Assembly (NCBI GenBank): GCA_001689535.1
Contig: LUJP01000111.1
Location: forward strand, 1 to 11,237
Source of the DNA: Bacteroidales bacterium M5
GTDB lineage: Bacteria; Bacteroidota; Bacteroidia; Bacteroidales; Muribaculaceae
Length of the DNA: 11,237 nucleotides
Direction: 5' to 3'
Shown here: positions 1 to 7,253 of the stretch, one piece after another
Layout of the letters: the number at the start of each line of letters is the position of its first letter
How positions within the stretch are numbered: the stretch's first letter is position 1
Notes under the pieces: model-generated
What the model saw: the letters and a program-made list of their open reading frames with translations, nothing else
Databases searched by the model: none
Told to the model about the DNA's origin: nothing
Position numbers and translations under genes: made by a program

Positions 1-171
1 CCGGCCTATGTTCATGTATCTGAAAAATCCATTACAGAAACACAACGCGTCAAAGATATCCTTAAGGATTTCGACATTTACTCTATAGGACGATATGGCA
101 GCTGGATATACTGCTCGATAGAAGATAACATAAAAGAAGCCAGACAACTGGCTAATATGCTCAATAAATAA
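1..171 (+). CDS. C-terminal end of a probable FAD-dependent oxidoreductase (UDP-galactopyranose mutase / protoporphyrinogen-oxidase-like), partial at 5' end
   Basis: Frame 1 is open from the first base and ends with TAA at 169-171, giving the last 56 residues of a protein that begins before the window. The tail contains G-R-Y-G-S-W-x-Y followed by an amphipathic helix (about residues 45-56). An ending of this kind, GR(Y/F)GxWxY then a helix carrying the last FAD contacts, is typical of flavin-dependent amine-oxidase-fold enzymes in polysaccharide loci, including UDP-galactopyranose-mutase-like proteins. The family call is from this short tail only, so the substrate is unknown; it might supply a sugar nucleotide to the operon. 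The gene is 28 bases upstream of the next one and on the same strand, so it is probably co-transcribed. Composition is like the rest of the operon. Confidence 0.55.
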   Translation, partial: PAYVHVSEKSITETQRVKDILKDFDIYSIGRYGSWIYCSIEDNIKEARQLANMLNK

Positions 172-199
172 CCTCAATATTACCATCGTTGCTCTACAC

Positions 200-1246
200 A
201 TGGATACAAAAAAAACACTTTCTGTAATAATTCCTACATATAACGTCGAACGATATCTACATAAATGTCTATCATCGTTGATTGTAAGTGATGAGAAACT
301 CTTCAACTGTTTGGAGGTTATAGTGATTATCGACGGAGCAACTGATAACTCCAGCCAGATTGCACACTCCTACGAAAACGATTACCCCGAAGTTTTCAAA
401 GTAATTGACAAACAAAATGGCAATTACGGAAGTTGCATCAATAGAGGTATTAAAGAAGCTAATGGAAAATATATCAAAATTCTTGATGCTGACGACTCAC
501 TTGAAACTTCAGTTCTCTCACAATATATCACATTTTTGAATAATTGCAACACTGATGTTGTCATTTCAGGATATCGTACTGTCGATGAATCGGGGAAAAC
601 TATTCAATCTTACAAAAGATCTTTCCAAGAAGACACTACTTTATATTGGGAAGACATCTATCCATCACTGACTGGACACGATCATTTTGCCATGATTGAA
701 GCCGCATACAGATCGGAGATCATTCAAAATATTGGCTATACACAGACCGAGGGTATTTCATATACCGATCAGGAGTGGATATTCTATCCTATGCAGCACA
801 TGAACACCTTCTGCTACATCGACATTATTCTTTACAACTATTTAATTGGACGTGAAGGACAAACCGTTCAACACATCAATTATATAAAAGGATTCGATGC
901 ACATAGGATTATTGCATTGAGGATGATTGATCACCTTGCCACATTGACAGACTGCGACACACTTCCAATTAGATATCTGCGCATCAACGCGCTTTGGGTA
1001 CTGAAAGTGACATATCTGTTTGGGTTGACTCAGAATATCTCGTCTGCTGATATAGAAAGACTCAAAGCACTGGATAAACATCTTTTGGAAGTTGCTCCAG
1101 ACTTATATCTACAACTTGATAAAGCTACCACCACCATAAAAAAATTACGATATCATCATATTAGAAACTGGCGAAGATCTCACGGGCGTTTTAGTCGACC
1201 ACTGATTATTGAACTTTTATACAAGATCTACAAACGCATAAAATAA
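200..1246 (+). CDS. Family 2 (GT-A fold) glycosyltransferase
   Basis: A 348-residue cytoplasmic or membrane-associated glycosyltransferase that should add one sugar from a nucleotide donor to the lipid-linked repeat unit. The N-terminus carries the GT2 hallmark S-V-I-I-P-T-Y-N (residues 8-15). The nucleotide-binding I-D-G-A-T-D-N-S is at about 44-51, and A-N-G-K-Y-I-K-I-L-D-A-D-D at 87-99 contains the metal-binding DxD motif. Y-T-D-Q-E-W (188-193) sits where the family has its catalytic acidic residue. The C-terminal third is helical and basic, ending R-I-K. ATG at 200 is the first start after the preceding stop and puts the fold at its usual distance from the N-terminus. A run of eight A lies at 208-215, just after the start codon. 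Donor and acceptor cannot be read from the sequence. Confidence 0.93.
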   Translation: MDTKKTLSVIIPTYNVERYLHKCLSSLIVSDEKLFNCLEVIVIIDGATDNSSQIAHSYENDYPEVFKVIDKQNGNYGSCINRGIKEANGKYIKILDADDSLETSVLSQYITFLNNCNTDVVISGYRTVDESGKTIQSYKRSFQEDTTLYWEDIYPSLTGHDHFAMIEAAYRSEIIQNIGYTQTEGISYTDQEWIFYPMQHMNTFCYIDIILYNYLIGREGQTVQHINYIKGFDAHRIIALRMIDHLATLTDCDTLPIRYLRINALWVLKVTYLFGLTQNISSADIERLKALDKHLLEVAPDLYLQLDKATTTIKKLRYHHIRNWRRSHGRFSRPLIIELLYKIYKRIK

Positions 1247-1365
1247 ATGAGGGTACTTTGGATTACTGATTATTTTTGCCACCGACAAGTATTAAACTTG
1301 GTTTCAAGCCACAGCCATTCGGTGGGTGGATGATGTCCGCTCTCAACCAACCCATTCTGTCATGA
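1247..1365 (+). pseudogene. Frameshifted N-terminal remnant of a GT4-type glycosyltransferase
   Basis: Directly abutting the TAA of the upstream GT2 gene is an ATG opening M-R-V-L-W-I-T-D-Y-F, the classic first beta strand of a GT4/GT-B glycosyltransferase. That frame runs on for 28 codons and stops at the TGA around 1331. Moving to the -1 frame at the T5 run (1273-1277) gives L-P-P-T-S-I-K-L-G-F-K-P-Q-P, then F-G-G-W-M-M-S-A-L-N-Q. This is the continuation expected in that family, where a GGWM-S-L loop follows the first strand. The frame then stops at TGA 1363-1365, overlapping the ATG of the next gene. One missing T explains the frameshift. The remaining roughly 340 residues of a normal GT4 protein are absent, so a large deletion has also happened. 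The piece cannot make an active enzyme. It might still help translational coupling into the next gene. Confidence 0.7.
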
Positions 1366-2612
1366 AAATAATCCATATTTCGACTGCCGATCGAAGCGGT
1401 GGAGCACCGATTGCTACTTATCGTCTTAATGAGGCGATGAATGCGACCGACGGCATTGAATCAAAGATGCTTGTTATGAACAAGACATCGTCAAGCGATA
1501 AGGTTGTTAATCTCTCCGGCCGGTACAGCACTTTCAAAAAACTTTTCACACGCCTCTATAGTATAATCATCCCTGCCTTACAGTATCGGACGCTCAAGCC
1601 ATCGGGCGTATTTTCGATTAGCAGTGGTGTCCATCATCCCTCTACATCATGCCTTGTAAAAGAGGCTGATATCATTTATATCCATTGGTGTAATGGAGGG
1701 TATATCAATCTGAAAGAAATTCGGAGAATACTACGACTTGGAAAGCCTACATACATTTTTCTACATGATATGTGGCTTCTGACAGGTGGCTGCCATTATT
1801 CCTTAGACTGCAACGGTTTTATAACGGATTGTCATGCCTGTCCATTTGTCGGCAGTCGTCTGGCACAACTGATGGTAAAGCGTCAACAAAATCTAAAACG
1901 CTTTTTGGCCGACTTCGACAATCTCACCTTACTTTCTCCAAGCTCTTGGATGGACAACCAGATCGCTATAAGTAGAAATTTCAAAAACGTTCGTCATCAC
2001 GTCACGTATAATCCTCTGCCGTTAAATATTTTTCGTCCTATAGACACCGCTATTGCACGGCAGATCTTAAATCTTCCGGAAGATAAACGACTCATTCTTT
2101 TTGTCGCTGATGGAGGCACTTCCAATCCTTACAAAGGATGGAGACATCTTAAGGAAGCTTTGATTTCGCTCAATCAGGATCAATCGACCGAACTTATCGT
2201 AATCGGAAATAACTTAAACGATACTGAATCACGTGAGATCGGACTCGAGGCTCACTCCTTTGGCAGGATACATGACGAACTTGCCTTGGCCATATTTTAT
2301 TCGGCAGCTGATCTTTTTGTGGTTTCGAGTTTAGCCGACAACGCCCCCCAAGTAGTAGTCGAAGCTCAAGCCTGCGGTTGTCCTGTCACAGGATTCATGA
2401 CAGGAGGTATTCCAGACATGATGATTCCAGCAGAAAGATCAAATCTTGTTAATCCAAAAGATTCCCAAGCATTGGCTAAAAAAATAATTGAAATTCTGAA
2501 ACGGACAAATTCGGAAACCGACAAAATGTCAAGACACAATCATATTGCTGCCAAATTCGGAGAGAAATCCGTTGTTGACACCCATATACAACTATGGAAT
2601 AGAAAAGAATAA
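1362..2612 (+). CDS. Family 4 (GT-B fold) glycosyltransferase, WcaC-like
   Basis: A 416-residue retaining glycosyltransferase for repeat-unit assembly. The N-terminal Rossmann domain starts M-K-I-I-H-I-S and has a glycine loop G-G-A-P at 13-16. A block around 108-161 reads H-W-C-N-G-G-Y-I, then H-D-M-W-x-x-T-G-G-C-H-Y, with Cys144, Cys150, Cys157 and Cys160. This is the four-cysteine signature of colanic-acid WcaC-type enzymes and suggests a structural metal site. The C-terminal donor-binding domain shows N-P-Y-K-G-W (255-260) and D-N-A-P-Q-V-V-V-E-A (326-335), where the usual first Glu of the E-x7-E motif is replaced by Asp. ATG 1362 is preferred over the in-frame GTG at 1326, because that longer start lies inside the upstream remnant and adds no recognisable residues. 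Sampled rows of this gene are clearly more GC-rich than the rest of the operon. Confidence 0.92.
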   Translation: MKIIHISTADRSGGAPIATYRLNEAMNATDGIESKMLVMNKTSSSDKVVNLSGRYSTFKKLFTRLYSIIIPALQYRTLKPSGVFSISSGVHHPSTSCLVKEADIIYIHWCNGGYINLKEIRRILRLGKPTYIFLHDMWLLTGGCHYSLDCNGFITDCHACPFVGSRLAQLMVKRQQNLKRFLADFDNLTLLSPSSWMDNQIAISRNFKNVRHHVTYNPLPLNIFRPIDTAIARQILNLPEDKRLILFVADGGTSNPYKGWRHLKEALISLNQDQSTELIVIGNNLNDTESREIGLEAHSFGRIHDELALAIFYSAADLFVVSSLADNAPQVVVEAQACGCPVTGFMTGGIPDMMIPAERSNLVNPKDSQALAKKIIEILKRTNSETDKMSRHNHIAAKFGEKSVVDTHIQLWNRKE

Positions 2613-2637
2613 TTATTCTACGTTCCGCAAATCAGTT

Positions 2638-3528
2638 ATGAAAAAATCAAACATAGTCCTAATATTCAACGGTCTTGGCAACCAGATGTCACAGTACGCA
2701 TTTTATTTGGCTATGCACGACCGTATGCCAAACACTAAATACATCTGTTGGGACAATGACCATAACGGATATGAACTGGAAAGATTATTCGGTATCAGAA
2801 AACATACATCTCCAATAAATCTACTTTTATCCCGGACATTAATTTGTCAAAGAGATTATTGGTGGATTAAAATCATTAAGAAATTTCTTGCTACCATTGG
2901 TTATGAAGCCATAAATGAAAATCTTAACTATTGTTATACCGCAACACACTTATTATCCTCAAATCGAATTACTTTTTGGTACGGTGGATGGCATAACTAC
3001 AGATATTTCAACTCTATCGACAGTAAACTTCGTGATGTATTCCGATTCCCTGAACAGAAACTGAACGTTTACTCATCTGAACTCCTTTCATTGATACAAA
3101 AAACACATAGCGTCGGCATCCACATCCGCCGCGGAGATTATCTCCAAGGTGAAAACAGGAAATTATATGGCGACATCTGTACCATCAGCTATTATAAACA
3201 ATCAATTGAATATATAAAAAAGTTAGTTAGTAAGCCGAGATTCTTTATTTTTTCTAATGATGCAGAATGGGTTCAAAACAATCTTGATATATCATCAGCG
3301 GTTTATGTAAATGATAATACGGGATCTGATTCATGGATGGATATGTTTCTCATGAGTAAATGTAAGAATCTCATTATTGCCAATAGCACATTTAGTTGGT
3401 GGGGAGCATATCTTTCCAACGCCGACTATATCTTGTGTCCTACTAAATTTATCAACGACAAAAACAGTGGTGACATATATCCCGACACATGGATTCGAAT
3501 AGATTCCACTACAGATTCATTGATCTAA
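2638..3528 (+). CDS. Family 11 glycosyltransferase, probable alpha-1,2-fucosyltransferase
   Basis: A 296-residue GT11 enzyme that by family transfers L-fucose from GDP-fucose, usually in alpha-1,2 linkage to galactose. The N-terminus has the GT11 mark N-G-L-G-N-Q-M (11-17). H-I-R-R-G-D-Y at 162-168 is the GDP-fucose binding motif with its basic pair. F-S-N-D-A-E-W at 205-211 is the second conserved block. The C-terminal block W-M-D-M-F-L-M-S-K-C, followed by I-A-N-S-T-F-S-W-W-G-A (247-257), is also diagnostic. Length is normal for bacterial GT11. The ATG at 2638 is chosen over earlier starts inside the upstream gene because the beta strand before GLGNQ begins there; the spacing from the previous stop is 25 bases. 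No GDP-fucose synthesis genes are in the window, so the donor must come from elsewhere. Some GT11-like enzymes may use a related deoxysugar. Confidence 0.93.
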   Translation: MKKSNIVLIFNGLGNQMSQYAFYLAMHDRMPNTKYICWDNDHNGYELERLFGIRKHTSPINLLLSRTLICQRDYWWIKIIKKFLATIGYEAINENLNYCYTATHLLSSNRITFWYGGWHNYRYFNSIDSKLRDVFRFPEQKLNVYSSELLSLIQKTHSVGIHIRRGDYLQGENRKLYGDICTISYYKQSIEYIKKLVSKPRFFIFSNDAEWVQNNLDISSAVYVNDNTGSDSWMDMFLMSKCKNLIIANSTFSWWGAYLSNADYILCPTKFINDKNSGDIYPDTWIRIDSTTDSLI

Positions 3529-3563
3529 CCTATATAGGATCTGAAACATAATACTATTGCCAA

Positions 3564-4535
3564 ATGCAAACTTCCCTCACAACACAAATTAAAGCGACTA
3601 GAGATTACAGCCTGGATTGGATCAGTGGTTTGCTCATTCTCCACATGATTATTGGGCATATCGCCGGATGGGGTGAAATGGATTATACGGTCAATAATAT
3701 TTTGTTTTTCTTTATGCCTTGGTTTTTTTTCAAAGGAGGAATGTTCCATAGGCATAAGGAATGGAAAGTAGAGCTTAATAAAAGCTTCAAGCGATTGATT
3801 ATACCATTCATAGTATTTTCAATTATTGGTCAAGCAATCTGGACCATCCGACTACTATGTCTACACGAAACAGACATAGTGAAATACATCGGATTCCCCG
3901 GTACATTCATATTGTATGGTGCTTTCCATGGGAATGCACCATTATGGTTTTTATTCTCTTTGTTTATCGTAAGAATAGCTTTTAATTCTTTTGAAACAAA
4001 AATAAAATGGTTCAATATTGCCATAATTTCTATCGCATTGGCATGTTTGTTTAACTATATGGGTCTCAGCCGCCCATACTATCTGCTCAATATTGTCACC
4101 GGATTGTTTTATTATTCCATTGGTTATGGCCTGAAGCAAATTCAATACAACGACAGATTTTTCTTAATCTGTTTGTGTCTTACACTTCTGATTGCTGTTA
4201 CTCATCCAATATACGTGGATATGCGTTCAAACCAGTTCTCTTCAGGCTGCTATCCCATATGGTTTATATATTGTACCGCCGCTATAGTGTCTATCGACTA
4301 TATCTTGAAACACCTTCCATCGATTCATTGTAATTCATTTGGGCTGAAACATATTGGGCTGCATGCTATGCCATTATATATCAGCCACTGGATAGTACTT
4401 ACATTTGTGGATTGTATCATTATATTGATCGGAGGAGTTGAAAAAGGATCGCATTTCATTGCATTAAGCATTGGGTGTTTGATTCTACTTCCAGTCTGTT
4501 GTTACTTTATAGAAAAACACTTCAAATTAATATAA
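3564..4535 (+). CDS. Membrane acyltransferase, acyltransferase-3 (OafA-like) family
   Basis: A 323-residue multi-pass inner-membrane protein with about nine to ten hydrophobic segments and short loops, as in the acyltransferase-3 family. These enzymes move acetyl or other acyl groups onto exported sugars. The first segment holds R-D-Y-S-L-D-W-I followed by H-M-I-I-G-H (27-32), matching the family pattern in which an Arg/Asp start is followed by a conserved His. The second helix ends F-F-F-K-G-G-M-F-H-R, and L-W-F-L-F-S-L-F-I-V-R at 127-137 is another typical block. Its place in the operon suggests O-acylation of the polysaccharide repeat unit. The ATG at 3564 begins a short cytoplasmic tail, 35 bases after the fucosyltransferase stop. 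A T8 run at 3723-3730 lies inside the coding region. The acyl donor and modified position are unknown. Confidence 0.88.
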   Translation: MQTSLTTQIKATRDYSLDWISGLLILHMIIGHIAGWGEMDYTVNNILFFFMPWFFFKGGMFHRHKEWKVELNKSFKRLIIPFIVFSIIGQAIWTIRLLCLHETDIVKYIGFPGTFILYGAFHGNAPLWFLFSLFIVRIAFNSFETKIKWFNIAIISIALACLFNYMGLSRPYYLLNIVTGLFYYSIGYGLKQIQYNDRFFLICLCLTLLIAVTHPIYVDMRSNQFSSGCYPIWFIYCTAAIVSIDYILKHLPSIHCNSFGLKHIGLHAMPLYISHWIVLTFVDCIIILIGGVEKGSHFIALSIGCLILLPVCCYFIEKHFKLI

Positions 4536-4537
4536 GC

Positions 4538-5440
4538 GTGAATATCGATGTTTCAGTAATTATTGTGAATTATAATACATTGGATCTAACAAAACAATGC
4601 ATCAATTCTATTAAAACTCATACCCGCGGGATAACATACGAAATAATTATAGTTGACAACGCTTCAGAAGATGGAAGTCAAGAATACTTCCAAAATGATA
4701 ATAGTATCATATACATATATAACAAAGAAAATCTCGGCTTTGGAAGAGCCAACAATATTGGCTACAAAAAATCTTCAGGCAAATATATCTTCTTGCTAAA
4801 TAGCGACACCATATTAAAAAACAATTCCATCAAAATGTTTTTTGACTATATGGAATTGAATTCTAATGTAGGGTGCACTGGATGTCTATTACTTGATACT
4901 GAGAAAAAGATAACTCACTCTTATGGCAAATTTTTAACAATCGGAAATGTTTGGAAACAATATCTCAGCTATTATTTGAGATTATTTTATCACCGACACA
5001 ACAAATCAAACATAAAAGAACAATATCAGCCTTCCGAATTACCACTGCAAGTTGACTACATCACCGGTGCGGACTTGTTTATACGTCGGTCTGTCATTGA
5101 AACTCACGGACTATTTGATGAACGCTTTTTCATGTATTTCGAAGATACATATCTTCAACACCGGTATTCTCTTCACGGTATAAAATCAGTAATAATCAAT
5201 GGACCTGAAATCATACACCTCGAAGGAGGAAGTAGAAAATTAAAATCATTCAATAGTTGGTTGATGGGGTTCAGATCTGAAATGCTGTTTTTGAAACTAA
5301 CTCTCAACAAAAGACATCGAATATTTTGGCGTATTCTCACGACTATATTTATACCCCCCGTCATTATCATCTACCCTTCTGCTTTTAAGGATAAAGCCAA
5401 AGCATTCCAGCAAATATTTTGCGTCGTTTTCAGCAAATGA
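4538..5440 (+). CDS. Family 2 glycosyltransferase, rhamnosyltransferase-like
   Basis: A 300-residue GT2 enzyme of the WbbL/rhamnosyltransferase type, cytoplasmic with a hydrophobic C-terminal patch. Motifs in order are V-S-V-I-I-V-N-Y-N (5-13), I-V-D-N-A-S (38-43), N-L-G-F-G-R-A-N-N (65-73), and L-L-N-S-D-T (86-91), where the metal-binding DxD position reads NSD. Further on are G-A-D-L-F-I-R-R (177-184), F-D-E-R-F-F-M-Y-F-E-D (193-203) with the catalytic acidic pair, and a conserved His227 in I-H-L-E-G-G. The likely start is GTG at 4538, two bases after the acyltransferase stop. An earlier in-frame GTG at 4475 would overlap the upstream gene by 61 bases and add residues not found in the family. 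The gene end overlaps the next ATG as ATGA. The sugar transferred cannot be assigned. Confidence 0.93.
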   Translation: MNIDVSVIIVNYNTLDLTKQCINSIKTHTRGITYEIIIVDNASEDGSQEYFQNDNSIIYIYNKENLGFGRANNIGYKKSSGKYIFLLNSDTILKNNSIKMFFDYMELNSNVGCTGCLLLDTEKKITHSYGKFLTIGNVWKQYLSYYLRLFYHRHNKSNIKEQYQPSELPLQVDYITGADLFIRRSVIETHGLFDERFFMYFEDTYLQHRYSLHGIKSVIINGPEIIHLEGGSRKLKSFNSWLMGFRSEMLFLKLTLNKRHRIFWRILTTIFIPPVIIIYPSAFKDKAKAFQQIFCVVFSK

Positions 5441-6804
5441 TCAAATTTCAATACACCACTGCTCAAGCTGTTTATTTGCTGATTAGCATTGTTAGTTCTG
5501 TCATATTTCTTCAACAGGTATTTGTTATTAACATTGGGGGTAGCTTCAAAATATATGAAATTATAGCACTGCTTTTATGTGTTATTTTCATTTGTTATGA
5601 TAAACCTAAAATTTATGGGAAATTATCTGCTATACTATTTTGTCTGTTGATCATAACTCCAATCATAAGCTTTGTATTTCTTCTGCTGGATGGTACTAAA
5701 TATGACTATTATTCAAGATTCCCTGATGCTGTCAACGGCCTAAGAACCAATGTTGTTTTCGCGCCACTTATACTATTGATCTACTACTGCTTCTGTTGGG
5801 TCTTTTTTAATTATGCTACAGCGTCTGAAACCATCTACGCAAACAAAAACAAACTCATTAAAACATTCGTTGTTACAGCTACCATTGTATCAATATATAA
5901 TTTTTACAGCTATATTACAGTATACTGGCTTGGATTGCCTGATATAATACCGGGATTTCTTGACTACAGAAATTCACCAGTTCAGTTAACTGGTCGCTTT
6001 TGCGGATTTTCTTCCGAATCTGGGACATATGTTATATTACAGACATGGGTTGTATACTACTTATGGTTCTACGATGCATTATCATTCAAACATAAAAAAC
6101 TGATCCAATACATCAACCTGAGCAGCCTCCTTATGACTATGTCATCGCTCTTAATTCCATCACTTTTAATATTTTTCATTCAGCTGTTTAGAAAATCTTC
6201 TTTTACCCGTAAAATTCGATTAATCGTTGTTATAATCACAATAATAATCGTCGGTGGAACAATACTTTCAAGATATAATCTTGACAACATGGTTAGATAC
6301 ATTCTTGTGGAAAAAGTACAAAACTACTTATCGCCGTCTGACAACACACTGGATTCAGGAGCATATCGTAATTTCACCTCTCGACTTGGACTGAAAGTAT
6401 TCCAAGACAATATGATTATCGGTTGTGGCGGTGGTGCCTCTTGTTTCTATTTATGGAAATACGAATATAAAATGGGAATTGTTACTTGGGGAGAACGAAT
6501 CACGGCAACAACATATCCGCAAAACGCTTACGCAAAAGTTTTAGCCGAACTGGGATTATGTGGCTTTATGCTACTGGCTGCATTCTACCTACTGTTTTTG
6601 TACTACTGTTTTCGATATAGAAAACAAAGTCAATTGTTGGGTATCTCACTTTATGGCGGGATATTTATGCTTTTTGCATTATCAACTACCTATCCTATCA
6701 CCAGCCTTTTTTTGTGGTATAATATTGCTCTTGCATCTAATACAATTTATCACTTAAGAATGAATAGTAATGTTTTACGGATTCAAACAAATCAAGGAAC
6801 ATAA
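5437..6804 (+). CDS. wzy: O-antigen/capsule polymerase, Wzy-like (O-antigen ligase domain family)
   Basis: A 455-residue inner-membrane protein with about ten to twelve strongly hydrophobic segments. It should join lipid-linked repeat units at the periplasmic face in a Wzy-dependent pathway. Long hydrophilic stretches lie at about 167-200 (containing G-R-F-C-G-F-S-S-E-S-G-T-Y) and 280-370. The second is the large periplasmic loop, holding S-R-L-G-L-K and ending P-Q-N-A-Y-A-K-V-L-A-E-L-G (361-373). A P-x-N-x-(Y/F)-(L/A)-x-x-x-x-E-x-G stretch just before a late membrane helix is typical of O-antigen polymerases and ligases. ATG 5437 overlaps the upstream stop by four bases; a TTG at 5419 in the same frame would also be open but is less likely. 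An O-antigen ligase cannot be excluded, since the two families share this fold, but the position amid glycosyltransferases favours polymerase. Confidence 0.82.
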   Translation: MIKFQYTTAQAVYLLISIVSSVIFLQQVFVINIGGSFKIYEIIALLLCVIFICYDKPKIYGKLSAILFCLLIITPIISFVFLLLDGTKYDYYSRFPDAVNGLRTNVVFAPLILLIYYCFCWVFFNYATASETIYANKNKLIKTFVVTATIVSIYNFYSYITVYWLGLPDIIPGFLDYRNSPVQLTGRFCGFSSESGTYVILQTWVVYYLWFYDALSFKHKKLIQYINLSSLLMTMSSLLIPSLLIFFIQLFRKSSFTRKIRLIVVIITIIIVGGTILSRYNLDNMVRYILVEKVQNYLSPSDNTLDSGAYRNFTSRLGLKVFQDNMIIGCGGGASCFYLWKYEYKMGIVTWGERITATTYPQNAYAKVLAELGLCGFMLLAAFYLLFLYYCFRYRKQSQLLGISLYGGIFMLFALSTTYPITSLFLWYNIALASNTIYHLRMNSNVLRIQTNQGT

Positions 6805-7249
6805 TACTTTCCATGCGAGAATTTTTCTCACGATCCTATACCTCGAAAAATGGTTCAAATTACATCGTCTGTATATTTGTGAACTTTCGATGAAAATAAT
6901 TCGCAAATTCGTAATTCAGGGCATCTACAACAGCGAAGTTCATCCCGACTCATTTTCATCTCTACAAGCAATAAGTTCTTGTCGTTTACCACATCCCTAT
7001 CTTATTATAATTCATCGATCAGCTTCGATTCAGACAGATACCGTCATATTTCACAACGTGACAATCGGAGTTATAGAAAACAACACCCTAATTACCGCAG
7101 CACAACTGGGTGAAAAAGTATATATCGGCACAGGAGCAACCATTTTAGGACATCTCACTATCGGGAATAACGCAAAGATAGGAGCTAACGCACTGATAAT
7201 CAAAAAAAACATACCTCCAGCAGCTACTATTGTTGGATTATATAAGTAA
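6770..7249 (+). CDS. Left-handed beta-helix (hexapeptide repeat) acetyltransferase, CysE-like
   Basis: A 159-residue acyltransferase that probably uses acetyl-CoA to acetylate a sugar of the repeat unit or a precursor; serine acetyltransferase is the nearest well-known relative. The first 60 residues are helical and basic (E-K-W-F-K-L-H-R near 26-33), as in capsule-locus members. The rest is left-handed beta-helix: L-P-H-P-Y-L-I-I-I-H (73-82), I-F-H-N-V-T-I-G (93-100), V-Y-I-G-T-G-A-T-I-L-G (118-128), then I-G-N-N-A-K-I-G-A-N-A (131-141) and a capping I-P-P-A-A-T-I-V-G. The His in H-N-V-T-I-G is a candidate catalytic residue. The ATG at 6770 overlaps the polymerase gene by 35 bases and gives the usual N-terminal length. 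The gene stops four bases before the next ATG. An A8 run is at 7202-7209. Confidence 0.85.
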   Translation: MFYGFKQIKEHNTFHARIFLTILYLEKWFKLHRLYICELSMKIIRKFVIQGIYNSEVHPDSFSSLQAISSCRLPHPYLIIIHRSASIQTDTVIFHNVTIGVIENNTLITAAQLGEKVYIGTGATILGHLTIGNNAKIGANALIIKKNIPPAATIVGLYK

Positions 7250-7253
7250 TCGT

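Noticed and set aside
1271..1280. Programmed -1 frameshift at the T5 run of the GT4 remnant
   Set aside because: The slip would yield only a peptide of about 39 residues before a stop, and the heptamer does not fit the standard slippery pattern, so decay is the simpler explanation.
1326..1361. GTG at 1326 as an upstream start for the WcaC-like glycosyltransferase
   Set aside because: The extra 12 residues are encoded within the remnant of another GT4 gene and lack family similarity; the ATG at 1362 begins exactly at the expected first beta strand.
3529..3538. Perfect 10-base palindrome CCTATATAGG between the fucosyltransferase and acyltransferase genes
   Set aside because: It is short, AT-centred and has no neighbouring promoter, repeat or T tract; such a palindrome is easily found by chance in AT-rich spacers.
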